Source: Cryptomeria japonica
Lineage: Eukaryota; Streptophyta; Pinopsida; Cupressales; Cupressaceae
Direction: 5' to 3'
Assembly: GCF_030272615.1 (NCBI RefSeq)
Contig: NC_081408.1
Span: 407,203,889-407,267,888, forward strand
DNA length: 64,000 nt
Part shown: one piece after another, positions 24,086-34,066 of the stretch
How positions within the stretch are numbered: the first letter of the stretch is position 1
How the letters are laid out: each line of letters begins with the position of its first letter
Position numbers and translations under genes: made by a program
Notes under the pieces: model-generated
Database searches by the model: none
What the model was told of the DNA's origin: nothing
Seen by the model: only the letters and a program-made list of their open reading frames with translations

Positions 24086-25619
24086 TGATAGTTCTGATAC
24101 TTAATGTTTAGTACAAATGCCAAGCTAATAAGATGAGAGGGGGGGGGGGTGAATCATACAAACTTAATCTTCCATAAAAACAATAGATTCAACCTCAGTA
24201 ACATATACTTTAGTAATATAACCAAAATTGCTAAACATGCAAACACATAAGCATATAAACATCATAAAACTCATAACACTAGATTTAACGTGGAAATCCA
24301 AATAGGGAAAAACCACTGTGGGATTTCGGACCCACTAAGAAATATACTCATCTAGAGTATGCTCAGTTAAAAGAAAATCCTGTTAAAGATTACAAACACA
24401 TTGCTAGATGTGACCCAATTAAGGGATTTCCCTCAGATCTGTTAGGATCTTTACCTTGTTAAAAGTGACCTTGTTAAAGGATTTCAAACTCTCAATCAGA
24501 ATGTCACCTTGCTAGAGAGTTTTACAAATAAGACTGTTAAGTCCACTCGGTTAAGAGATTTTCTGTCACTTTACAAAATAACAGTAATAAAAATCTATCT
24601 GCAACTTCACATCTAGAAATGCTAAAGTAGATTCTTATTTTCTCAATACAATCTAGTCATAGGACTTATCTTGTCCATCTCCTGGGCTCTATACTCTATT
24701 ATTCAAAATAGGTCTTCAAGCTTCTATGCTCGGTAATCACTATGTAGCATCCCTGTGCATACACTTGTCTGCATACATTGTTTATCAATAGTTCCTTATT
24801 TATAAACAATTTTCCAACTGCTTAATCTCCTTGATCACATATCCCATGATCAATCATAGCCATCAGATCTTCAAACTTGACTAGGTTCAATGTATCCTTC
24901 AATCTGAAAATGTTTTACCCCACCTTGGAACTTGCATACATTTCTTGGAACTTGTCCTAGGGTATTGCGGTTCAATCTGAGCTGTAGATCTTCCTGTCGA
25001 TTTTCCTTTGCCATAGATTCTTTAACAACCTTTATACACATTGTAACAATCATTTAATCATAACCATCTCATCAGCTTCCTTCATTAAATAATGCTTTTA
25101 TTCATTCAATGCATTCTTTTATTACTCGGTTGCAACTCAGTAAATACTAAACTTCACTCGGTAGACAGTCTGCCTTCATTAACCGATAGCGATAACCTTA
25201 TGGTTTACCGACTAGGTTCTTTGCTCGGTAACATAGTATAGTATTAACCTTACAATCAAAAACATATGTAGGATATCAAAACAATCTAAACATCATGATC
25301 TTATCATTGTCTAACTCAGTAATAGTTGCCCATTGAATAACTTATTTCTCCCCTTATTCATCACATTCTTTCTGTGTCTTTTACCGACATCTTTATACTC
25401 ACCAAATCATACTTCTTAAGATATGGCAACATCATACTGAATTAGAAAATCAATTTCTTGACATCAATGGCAAAATAATAATATTAAGACAGTAAACATC
25501 CTTAATCAGTTATATCCATAATCATCAACAACCTTCTCAATATCCTAATTGAAATGCCAGCAATCTCTCATTGTAATTGGAATGCCAACAATCTCCCTTT
25601 GTCTGTTATAATGCCAACA
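24086..25619 (-). repeat. 5' LTR of the minus-strand Copia, with a 29-bp extra start
   Basis: Positions 24086-25590 align with the 3' LTR. A further 29 bp (25591-25619) lies between the usual LTR start and the target duplication; on the minus strand it begins TGTTGGCATT, then contains AAAGGGAGAT, a purine-tract copy, just before the usual TGTTGGCATT. The 5' LTR therefore starts with a duplicated start-plus-tract. That the true boundary is 25619 is shown by the CAAATT duplicate and by the restored gag frame. Confidence 0.85.
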
Positions 25620-25625
25620 CAAATT

Positions 25626-27176
25626 ATGTTATTTGGAGGTGTAGAATGGAGGTCTACCTATCCTCCCTAGGTTATGATGTCTAGATGGCAGCTGTTAATG
25701 GTCTCCCTTGAAATGTTTGTCCTCCCACTGGCATTGAAGAAGAAATAAGATGTATTTACAATGAAGAAGCCATGAAAACTATATTCAGTGGACTCACCAG
25801 TGACCCTCTCACAAGTGGATAAGTGGAAAACAACAAAGAGTCTATGGGTTATACTAAAGAAGCTTTATGGAAATGAGCCATGCACTGCTGAATAAGATTG
25901 TAGAAGCATGAAGGACAACTTTGCAGCTCATCTAGTGCACTAACTAGTTCACTTTCAAGATCTACTTTGGCTTCATCTTCATCATCACTCCCAAACACAT
26001 CTTGCCAGTGGGATCTATTTGCGTTGTCACGCTCTGATGTGTGTGCATCACTTTCTCTCTCTTGTGCCATGAAGAGATGAGTTTCCTCTTCATCAAAACT
26101 GTAGCAACTGATCGATTTATTGTCAACACTTCCACATGTGTCTACAACTTTAATAATTACAAAGATTCAGTTCAAGATGAATGTAGTCGGTTGATAATAT
26201 GCCTTGAATAATCAAATAAAAATATCTGCATATTGACATCTCAACTTGAAGAGGCAAAAGGACTGACTGGTGAGGTGAAATTAGTCTTTGATGATAAGGA
26301 GAGAAGATGTGAGGATCTCCAGCTAGAAGTGGAAACAAAGGACAAAGAGTGTTTGAAGTTGAAAGAGGAAACAAGGAGCATAAGGAAAGACCCTGAGAAA
26401 TGTCAAAATGAGCTCAAGATAAGGATCTGGTATGATGGCAGTATTGAGGCCTTGGACAAAATGTTAAGTAAACAAAAACATTCCAAGGATACTCGAGGAT
26501 TAGGACATGTTGTCGGTGAATGCTCGACAAGCAAAGAGACATCCCACAAAGATATTCAATTTATTTCCTCAAATGAAAATGACAGAAGCCAAACCTTCAC
26601 AGTCAAAGATACTCCAAGAAAGAAGGTTGACCCAACTTCAATCGATGAAAACATGAAGAGGAAAGTTGGTGTTGCATGGAGATATGATGCAGATCTGAAT
26701 GGAAATGGAAGGATGAGGGAAGACAATGTTACTGGTAGCATGTATAGGAGAAGACCCCCTACTGGTAGAAGACAAAGAAATATCGCTGCCACCAAGTCAA
26801 GACAAGCATGGTAGGAGAAGAGATCAGATGGAAGATCTGTAGAGATTGGGCAGCCTGGATCCATTTCCGGAGAAGCAAAAATAGAGAGGCCAAACTAGTA
26901 AAGTCACCTCATGTTTGGCAGAACAAATTTGTAAGTAATAAGCCACCTTTCTCTAGTTATTGCTTTGTATGTAAAGGATTTGGTCATAGGGTAGATAAAT
27001 GTAAAATGAGGCCTAGGAATAGACAAGGTGTTTCTCCCAGGAATAGCATGTTAGATTGCAAGAGAAGAAATGCATATGGGCATAAGATGTCCAAATGTAG
27101 AAACATGCATATGCCCACTCCCGGCTATGCTATCAAGAATTCATGCATTTCTCCTAAAAATGTAAACATTGTATGA
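25626..27176 (+). pseudogene. gag of the second pol-less element (main part), with an internal inversion
   Basis: The region continues the Copia gag begun at 17880: Y-V-I-W-R-C-R-M-E-V-Y-L at 25626, then a decayed capsid part. From about 25860 to 26150 the plus strand is unreadable, while the minus strand holds an open frame with F-D-E-E-E-T-H-L-F-M-A and an acidic D-D-E-D-E-A-K-V-D-L-E-S-E-L segment that belongs in the middle of this gag, so about 300 bp is inverted. From 26233 the plus frame is open to 26814 with a coiled-coil (K-E-R-R-C-E-D-L), A-L-D-K-M-L-S-K-Q-K and K-D-T-R-G-L-G. Knuckles follow at 26960-27110: one intact (C-F-V-C...H...C) and one with Arg for the second Cys. Confidence 0.8.
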
Positions 27177-28466
27177 TACAACTACAATGGATTAGACCAT
27201 AGAAGTTATGATTGCAGGAGGAAGAGCTCACAGTCCTATGGAAACTAGAGGATTAATCATGCTTAGTATGAGAGCAGTTATAGGGGACATGAGCACCATA
27301 GATCAGATTGGAACAAGAGGAGAAATGTTCCTGCACAATCAATTCAAGGAAACCGGTAACTAGCCAAAATGGCATGATTGGAAAAGGAAGAGCTAACCGG
27401 TATGTTGGAAGGTTCCCCAATCATGAGGTTGGGATGGATATTGTGTGCTACTATAGCACTATTTCTGGCTGTAATGGAGAATCTAGCCATAGGTATGTGT
27501 AGTATAGAATAGTGTAAGGATCAATCAGTAGGAGAAGAATGAATCAGCTCCCCAAATTGAAAAGGGAAAGAAAAGTGAGACCAAGCAGACATGGAGGAAG
27601 AAGTAGGAAAATAGGACCATGGACCGACATTGTGCATTAAATGCACAAGTGTTATCTCTTATGGCTTAAAGGAGGTGCAGGACTCAGGGGGAGTTACATA
27701 TTGACTAGATCATTCAACCCTTAGTTGAATGTGGATAAGAAGATGAACAAGCTGTTGTCGGTAAGAGGAAGAAAATATGATGGTAGTATGTGTAGGTACC
27801 CTGACTACTCATGGAAGATGGTTTACTACTACAGATGAAATGAATAGTAGAAGAGGAAATTGGAACCGAGAAATAAAGGTTGAAAGGAAAGTATCTCTGT
27901 AAAGACAAGAGACCGATATGAGCAGGATGTTACCGACATAGATGTTAATCAGTACTGCAAGATCTGCAAGTCAATAAATTGAGGGAACTTTGCAATAACT
28001 TTGATAAGCTGGGTTGGATATGTGACATGTAATTAGAATTGTGGTCATGATGGTAAATGTCATAGATATTGAGGTGAGTACCATTTTGGAATTTGGCAGA
28101 TGATAAATGAAGACCAGAGATCTATGGTTCAGGGGGAGTTCAGAGCTATATCCTCAGATTGATATCATATATACTGAGCACATAAGTAGATCAAGTAGAT
28201 GCTCAAAGAAGGAGAGAAACTCATGTCAGTTGTTAAGGGTTGTTTGGTACCTGAGCTTTCCATCTCAAGTGTAGATGATTGAGATGATGTTGTACATAAT
28301 CTTCAAAGGAGGAGATGGACCCGGTAACATGGGGAGAAATATTCCTATTAGTGCTCGGTAGATATAAGGAGGAATCTTTATCTTGAAAGTGCCCTTTGCC
28401 ATTGTTGTCAAAGGGGGAGAAAGTTACTATAGTATACCAGATACTACAAGTGTTGACATCAATGCC
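27177..28466 (+). other. Internal region after gag with no pol
   Basis: A third degenerate knuckle-like segment reads near 27175-27220, and then about 1.2 kb has stops in all frames and no protease, integrase or RT motif. The end, near 28230-28466, contains several AAAGG(A/G)GGAG-type tracts resembling the purine tract. So pol is absent rather than just decayed, in line with a gag-only element. Confidence 0.65.
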
Positions 28467-28478
28467 AAAGGGGGAGAT
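28467..28478 (+). other. Polypurine tract of the second pol-less element
   Basis: AAAGGGGGAGAT directly precedes the 3' LTR start TGTTGGC. It is identical to the tract of the minus-strand Copia. Confidence 0.9.
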
Positions 28479-30339
28479 TGTTGGCATTGTGTTGTCATTG
28501 ATGTCAACTGGTATAGGATGTTACTGGTATCACTGACATTAATGTCAACTAGTAAACAAGAGGTTGTTGGCACTAGAATTTGATGACAACTGGAATAGAA
28601 GACGGACATGTATGGGAGAGGAGTTGTTGTGTTGTCATTGGTGACAACCAGGTGACCATCTTCATGTAGAAGGAATAACTAGCATGTACCGGTATGTTTG
28701 ATGTGCAGTAATGTGACCACTCAGAGAAGAGACAGGGAAGATAAGGTTCTCACTTGATAAAGAGGAGTGCAACAAACTAAAGGTTAAGGAGAGTGTGATC
28801 AGAGATACGCACCTGATATGCATTTGAAGAAGGTATGTTGAGTTGCCACCAGTGCAGATCTAATGGATGATGATGACATCGAGTCATCTAGGTAATTACC
28901 GATAAACAAGAATACCGGTATGCAGCTAGGTGAGCATAATGTGAAAGAGTATAAGACCGTCATCCGATGGAGTTACACATGTTGAGTCACTCCCGATAGT
29001 TGCTAAGGACCTGCATGGTTGATGCTTGATTTATGTACAACACCAGCAAGATTAAATTGGTGTAGGCATGAAGGTTTACCGACAAGGTGTTATATGGCGG
29101 TAGGGTTTGTTTACCGGTACATGAAACCAGTTATTTGTGTGTTTGGTGACTAGGCATGAACCGACAGAATAGTGTGATGAGGTGGATACCGACAGTGATG
29201 CCACGTGAAGATGAAATGGCAAACTTACATGAAGTGGCAGATGAAACATGCATAGGTTGGGGAACTAAGGTTAGTGAGGTAGTTGTGATTAGTTTGACAT
29301 TAATGGTGACTACAAAGCTCGAGGTTCGGTTGTAGAGTTGTACGGCTTGAGATCCAGGACAAATTAATTGTGTGGATTGGAGTAGGCGAAGGAAACAACT
29401 GGGCCATTTATGGCGATTGACTGAGCAAAGCCAACAGATTGATTGTAGGTTGCTGAAAAAGGAAGGCGTGTTTTAGAAGACACGATAATGGTGGAAATGT
29501 ACAAGCAGTCATCTCAGAGTTGTGATCTGATCAGATCTGATTGGATTCGATGTGTCTCGTGATCAGTGGAGAAAACCCTAAGGTGCCAAGTTTGAATTGG
29601 TTCTTGCTAGGAATTTTGGGCTATAAATGTGTAAGAAAAAGACATTGTTAAGTGTTGTTGAATAGAAGAATATTGTGTTGCTGTGAAGTGTATTACTTCT
29701 GCATGTGAGAGCAAATCAGCCAAGTACCCAACAAATTTCTGAGAAGAGAGTGAGAGTGAGGGAGAACCTAGTTGAAGTGTTCAACCGGTAGAAGAGCAGA
29801 AACAGTAGTGTCCATACCGACAGAGCAAAGGTGAAGGAAGTTGCCGAGTAGGTAGACATAGAACCGACAGAGTGTAGTACCGGTGAAGAGAAGAGTAGTG
29901 AGGAGAAGATTTAGTAAGAGCAGAACACAAGACAGGTGAACTGGTAGAGTTTATCGACAAGCAAAGCAATGGATGAGAGCAGAAAAAGACTAAGTCGCTG
30001 TAGCAAAGAAGGTATCTCACTAGCAAAGTAAGGCATTTTGGAATGATTGCAAGATTCACCTGTAACAAAATAACTACTTTTGTAATTGATGGTTTTAGTG
30101 TGAACATTGAGTTGTAGCTCGGTGCAGGGGTTGTAGCTCATAAACAAGTTAGGGGTTGGTGCTCCTTGGGTTGGTGCCCTAAATCAGGGGTTGGTGCCCT
30201 AAACATTGTAACAGAGTTTGCATTGTGAGGCTGGATTGGAGCAGTAGTCTCCAACAACATTGCTCACATAGGATATTTAATGAGAGAAGATTGAGAACCA
30301 CTAATTCACCCCCCTCTCAATGGTGCATTGTGTCTAACA
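28479..30339 (+). repeat. 3' LTR of the second pol-less Copia-type element
   Basis: The 1861-bp repeat aligns to 15055-17806 apart from two deletions of roughly 720 and 140 bp. CTATAAAT at about 29621-29628 is a TATA candidate. It ends in a C-rich run and TGTCTAACA. Confidence 0.9.
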
Positions 30340-30344
30340 AAGGT

Positions 30345-30553
30345 CACCCCTTTGGCAGCCCCAAAGAAAATTTTGAAGGAGAGGAAACTTGTTAAGGAGT
30401 CTACTTATACTCCTAACAAGAAGAAGAAATTAGATATAGATATAGCTCTAGAATCCGGTAAGAGTATTGAAGTCATTACTCCTCTCTCAGTCGCTAAATT
30501 GATTGATCAAATAACTAAAGATAGAATTTTGAGCAATATCTAGCATTACTATG
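30345..30553 (+). pseudogene. Unrecognised extra ORF, part 2 of 3
   Basis: This 209-bp island lies between two nested elements. Removing the upstream element joins it in phase to 15054; removing 30554-48503 joins it in phase to 48504. It is lysine-rich (a continuation of the linker) and has one TAG at 30541. The residues around the second joint read smoothly across the gap, supporting both boundaries. Confidence 0.75.
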
Positions 30554-31295
30554 TGTAGACACCTAAAATTGACATATTTAATTAAATTAGTATTTTTATT
30601 TATTTAATTATCTAAGCTTAATTCTTCTATTAATTAAATAAATCTTTATTTATTTAATTAATTCATTTATCCTCTTCTAGCCTTATTTCTCATTTAAATA
30701 AATACATTTATTTATTTAAATTACCCTTTTCCTAAATTAAATAAATATCTTATTTATTTAATTGATCCCACTTCTTCTATTAATTAAATAAATCTTTATT
30801 TATTTAATTAATTTATTAACCTTTTTTACCCATGACACATGTCATTCATCTCTTAATTCATACACTACCTACCCCTTTCATTATTTTATTATTTTCTTTA
30901 CCTACCCTTTAATCATAGCCGACCTCCATTTCTTATTGTGTCTTCTATATAAGGAGATACTTCCTTCATTATCAAACCCTAATGAATGATCTTAATGACT
31001 TGACTACACTACGATCCTACTTGCAACCACATTTACGTTCTTTGTTGAGCTCTTGTGCACATAAACTCTGAGAGCAAATATATCAAGCAAGATCAATGGA
31101 GATAGGAAGAATGGAGATCAAAACCCTATTGGAAATGCGATGGTATAATCTTTGTGATTTCATTTGATTTGCATTGTCTTAGGTAATCTTCATATGTTAT
31201 GGTGGATCTTTGTTGTTGTTAGGCTAGGGTTTTGTGGTTGAATTCATTTAGCCTTTCAATATCATTATTATTGTTATCCATTTTCACCATATACA
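30554..31295 (+). repeat. 5' LTR of the Tat-like element
   Basis: The first 260 bases are very AT-rich and hold four imperfect hairpins built from ATTAATTAAATAAA and its complement. TATATAAGG at 30946-30954 is a clear TATA box, with AAACCCTAATGAATG downstream. A 25-27 bp block present in the 3' LTR is missing here, between CTCC microhomologies. Confidence 0.95.
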
Positions 31296-31298
31296 TTT

Positions 31299-31316
31299 TG
31301 GCACGCCTGATGGGAC
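31299..31316 (+). other. Primer-binding-site-like sequence of the Tat-like element
   Basis: TGGCACGCCTGATGGGAC begins three bases after the LTR. It resembles 4594-4611 of the outer element. The tRNA is not assigned. Confidence 0.65.
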
Positions 31317-31410
31317 ATGGATTTTTGTTAGATCTGTGTTTTTTTTGCAGATTTTTCTAACCCTATATTGTTGTTTTGTAAAACAATTTGGAGAATAATC
31401 TTGTGCAGCT

Positions 31411-32290
31411 AGGGTTTTGGACACAAAATCAAGATCTTGGAGAGATTCGATCATATCTCACAAACGGCTATGAAATTTTGCACCAAAATGTTTTTGTAGG
31501 TTCAAAAAAGTATCAGGAGCTCTCAATCCAAAATTCAGAATTTTTGGAAGACATTTTCATTTTCTATGAATTTTTTATGATTTTTCATAAAAAATTAATT
31601 TTGAGAGCAAATGAGAGAATTTTTTGGATTTTCTTATATTTTTGGAAATCTCTCATAATTATATATAGGATCTATTTTTTGTGATTTTAATTTTGATGCA
31701 AAATATTTCCCTAAAAATTGGATCTTTAAAAATTAGGGTTTTTCCTTATTTTGATCAAATCTCACAAACGGATTCGAATTTTGACATCAAATTTTTTGTG
31801 CAGGTCATAAAATATATTAGAAGAATTCAAGAAAAATTTCAGATTTTTTGGATAAAATTGTCAATTTATATGAATTTTTTATGATTTTTCATAAAAAATT
31901 AATTTTGAGAGCAAATTAGCGAATATTTTGGTTTTTCTTACATTTTTGGAAATATCTAAAAATTATACACAGGATATATTGTTTTTTATTTTAAATTCGA
32001 TGCAAAATAATTCCTCAAAAATCAGATCTTTGAAAATTAGGGTTTTGCATTATTTTACTCATATCTCACAAACTGCTTGGATTTGTTGCAAAAAAAGTTT
32101 TATGCAAGTTTGGAAGACCATCAAGACTCTCCAGTAAAAATTTCATATTTTTTGGATTGATTTTGCATTTTATATGAATTTTTTATAATTATTCATAAAA
32201 AATTAGTTTTTGGAGCAAATGAACAATTTTTTTGGATTTTCTTACATTTTTGGAAATCTCTTGAAATTTTACAAGTGGTATTTTTTTATT
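31411..32290 (+). repeat. Three tandem repeats of about 300 bp in the 5' leader
   Basis: The block TCTCACAAACGG recurs near 31458, 31760 and (as TCTCACAAACTG) 32066, and TTTTTGGAAAT recurs near 31640, 31947 and 32250, giving a period of about 300-306 bp. Each unit also contains GAATTTTTTATGATTTTTCA or a close variant. The units are AT-rich and diverged. Small ORFs here are by-products of the repeat. Confidence 0.8.
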
Positions 32291-32576
32291 ATTATTTAGA
32301 TCTTTGAATTGGTCAACAAAACGCATTGTTGAAGGCCCCTATTTCACAAAGTCTTTTGGATCTAAAATTTACCTAACTTGTGTGCTTGCAGGAAGGGGTG
32401 ATCATTTGAAACAGTCCAAACTACTAATAAATCTTTGTTGCAAGTGCTTGGCAAGGGTTTTGGATTTTTATTGTGTGCCTTGTTTTCATAGACTAGCAAA
32501 CACTTCAATTGGTGCACTAAAATTGAATCATTGTCTTTTGTGTCTTGAGCAATAGGCTCTTTTTGTTTAATCTTTA

Positions 32577-33130
32577 GAGGGCCTGTCTTCCCGTGTGGTC
32601 ATTAGGAATACTAGTGAGAAGAGAATGACCCAAGTGGTAGCGAGGAAAACACACCTCTTTCGAACCACTATAAACAACTGTATTCATGGTGAAAACTATG
32701 GATAACGTGTGCTGATTAGTTCATACCGACACTATGTCTCCCCATAAACCCGTTTGATCAAATTTATTTGATCAGTTGTAGGGCGTAACCCCTACCGGCT
32801 AGGAGCCTTCTGTATTTACAGAGCTGAAAGTGCTGCATGTATGGCCACATGAGCAGATGCCCTTACTAGCACCCTTTTGTTTTAGAAGCCAAAATCCTTC
32901 TAGTTGTTGAGGTAGGAGGTAGGACCTCTTGTAGTGGCCCACACACATACGGTTCTTAGTAGAGATACAAAGTTTGCCATGGGGAGTTTTCATGGGGACT
33001 GATGCTTGGCTGACCTAAGAAGTGAGTGCTAAGGGTGGAGCCAGTGAGGTCAAGCATCTAAGTATCCGCTCTTAATAGCGTAGCCTCGGGGGTAAAACCC
33101 CATGTGGGATCAACAACTATTGTCTTGGCT
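32577..33130 (+). other. Noncoding leader segment with higher GC, no gene
   Basis: The base composition is more even than in the flanks, and the segment lacks a long ORF. It contains small hairpin-capable runs such as GGGGTAAAACCCC near 33092. It sits between the leader repeats and gag, so it may hold packaging or translation signals, but this is only suggested by position. Confidence 0.4.
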
Positions 33131-33390
33131 AGCCATAAGAATTGTGCTTGACTTATTTTAAACATTCAAGACCAAACAACAAAACATTGTGTCTTTTGTG
33201 TCTTCAAGTGTATGCAAAACATTTTTACAACACACTTTTTTTGGAGTCATTTTGAGTCTAGACACTTGCAAACATTGGGTCTTCATCAACACTGTGTCCT
33301 CTTGTCACGAAAAAATAGTCAAACAGTCAGATTTGGTCACAACAAAACAACTTCACAGACTAAAAAAAATTGCACAAATTTTGCAAAAAT

Positions 33391-33573
33391 GCGTCTGTGT
33401 TTGACATAATAGCATCTGTGTTGTATAATCACATCTGTGAAGGGCAGAAACACATCTGTGTTTACAGAATCAACATTACACTTTGCAAAAAAATCTCAGA
33501 AGCGCGTCTGTGTTGAACAGAGCCACGTCTGTGTCAGGAAACCGCGTCTATGAAGTATACAGGTGCGTCTGTG
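33391..33573 (+). repeat. Eight copies of RCRTCTRTG in the sense leader upstream of gag
   Basis: Copies start at 33391, 33412, 33431, 33452, 33504, 33525, 33544 and 33565, with spacings of 19-21 bases apart from one longer gap. The consensus is GCGTCTGTGTT with A for G at the first or third position. The same motif, in reverse complement on the plus strand, is repeated at 46970-47194 in the same element. Confidence 0.85.
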
Positions 33574-34066
33574 TTCAGAATTGAAAAACTTTTACAATCC
33601 AGCAAACAAACACAGTCAATTTCAGAATTCTTGAGCTTCCTAGGTCATTTCTCCAGGGTTTCATTTAGCATTCAACCTGTCTTTGGGTCTCACAAAGTCC
33701 ATCATTGCTTCACATCTCACTTTACATTTACATTTGTCTAAACTTGAGTCAAAAGGTCACTTTCTTGTCCTCATCATACTTTGTCAACACACTACATACA
33801 CTAACACTTTGCTAAGTGGGCCCTCATCAAGGTTTCTTACCTTTGGGTCTCATTTGGTCTTACTTAGAGTCAAGGTTAACTTACCTCATCAAGAGAAACT
33901 ATCATCTCTTTGGAAGTCACACCTACTCTACTACATACATACTTGGTCTTACACTTTGGACATTGCAAGTACACCTTAGAATAATTTACATTCCATCCAA
34001 CTCTTGGTCTTCCATACTTTTTCCATTTTTCATCTAGTCTCACACATCTCGGTCAATACCTAGTTC

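Larger units (their letters stand above)
17929..25619 (-). mobile_element. Nearly complete minus-strand Ty1/Copia retrotransposon nested in gag
   Basis: On the minus strand the order is 5' LTR (24086-25619), tRNA-Met primer site, gag, protease, integrase, RT, RNase H, purine tract, 3' LTR (17929-19452). That integrase lies before RT is diagnostic of Copia. Target duplication AAATT (CAAATT if the preceding C is counted) lies at 17924-17928 and 25621-25625. Gag-pol stays in one frame from 24020 to about 20880 with few stops, and one small frameshift precedes the last third. It is the least decayed element here and possibly the source of enzymes for the pol-less Copia-type elements, whose LTR starts and purine tract it shares. 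Confidence 0.92.
15055..30339 (+). mobile_element. Second pol-less Copia-type element (gag only), nested in the extra ORF
   Basis: LTRs 15055-17806 and 28479-30339 share TGTTGGCATTGTG starts and TGTCTAACA ends; AAGGT flanks at 15050-15054 and 30340-30344. Removing 15055-30344 restores the host ORF phase. Without the nested minus-strand Copia it is about 7.6 kb and codes only for gag (17880-27176); the space between gag and the purine tract has no pol. It therefore fits the terminal-repeat-with-gag type of non-autonomous element. Confidence 0.85.

Noticed and set aside
25849-26070. Independent minus-strand gene with an acidic protein
   Set aside because: Its residues belong to the middle of the surrounding gag; an inversion explains it better.
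31388-32137. Three short plus-strand ORFs in the leader of the Tat-like element
   Set aside because: They fall in AT-rich tandem repeats, are rich in Phe/Ile/Lys and have no family features.
33189-34037. Several overlapping short ORFs before gag
   Set aside because: They overlap in different frames, lie in repeat-rich leader and show no conserved motif.
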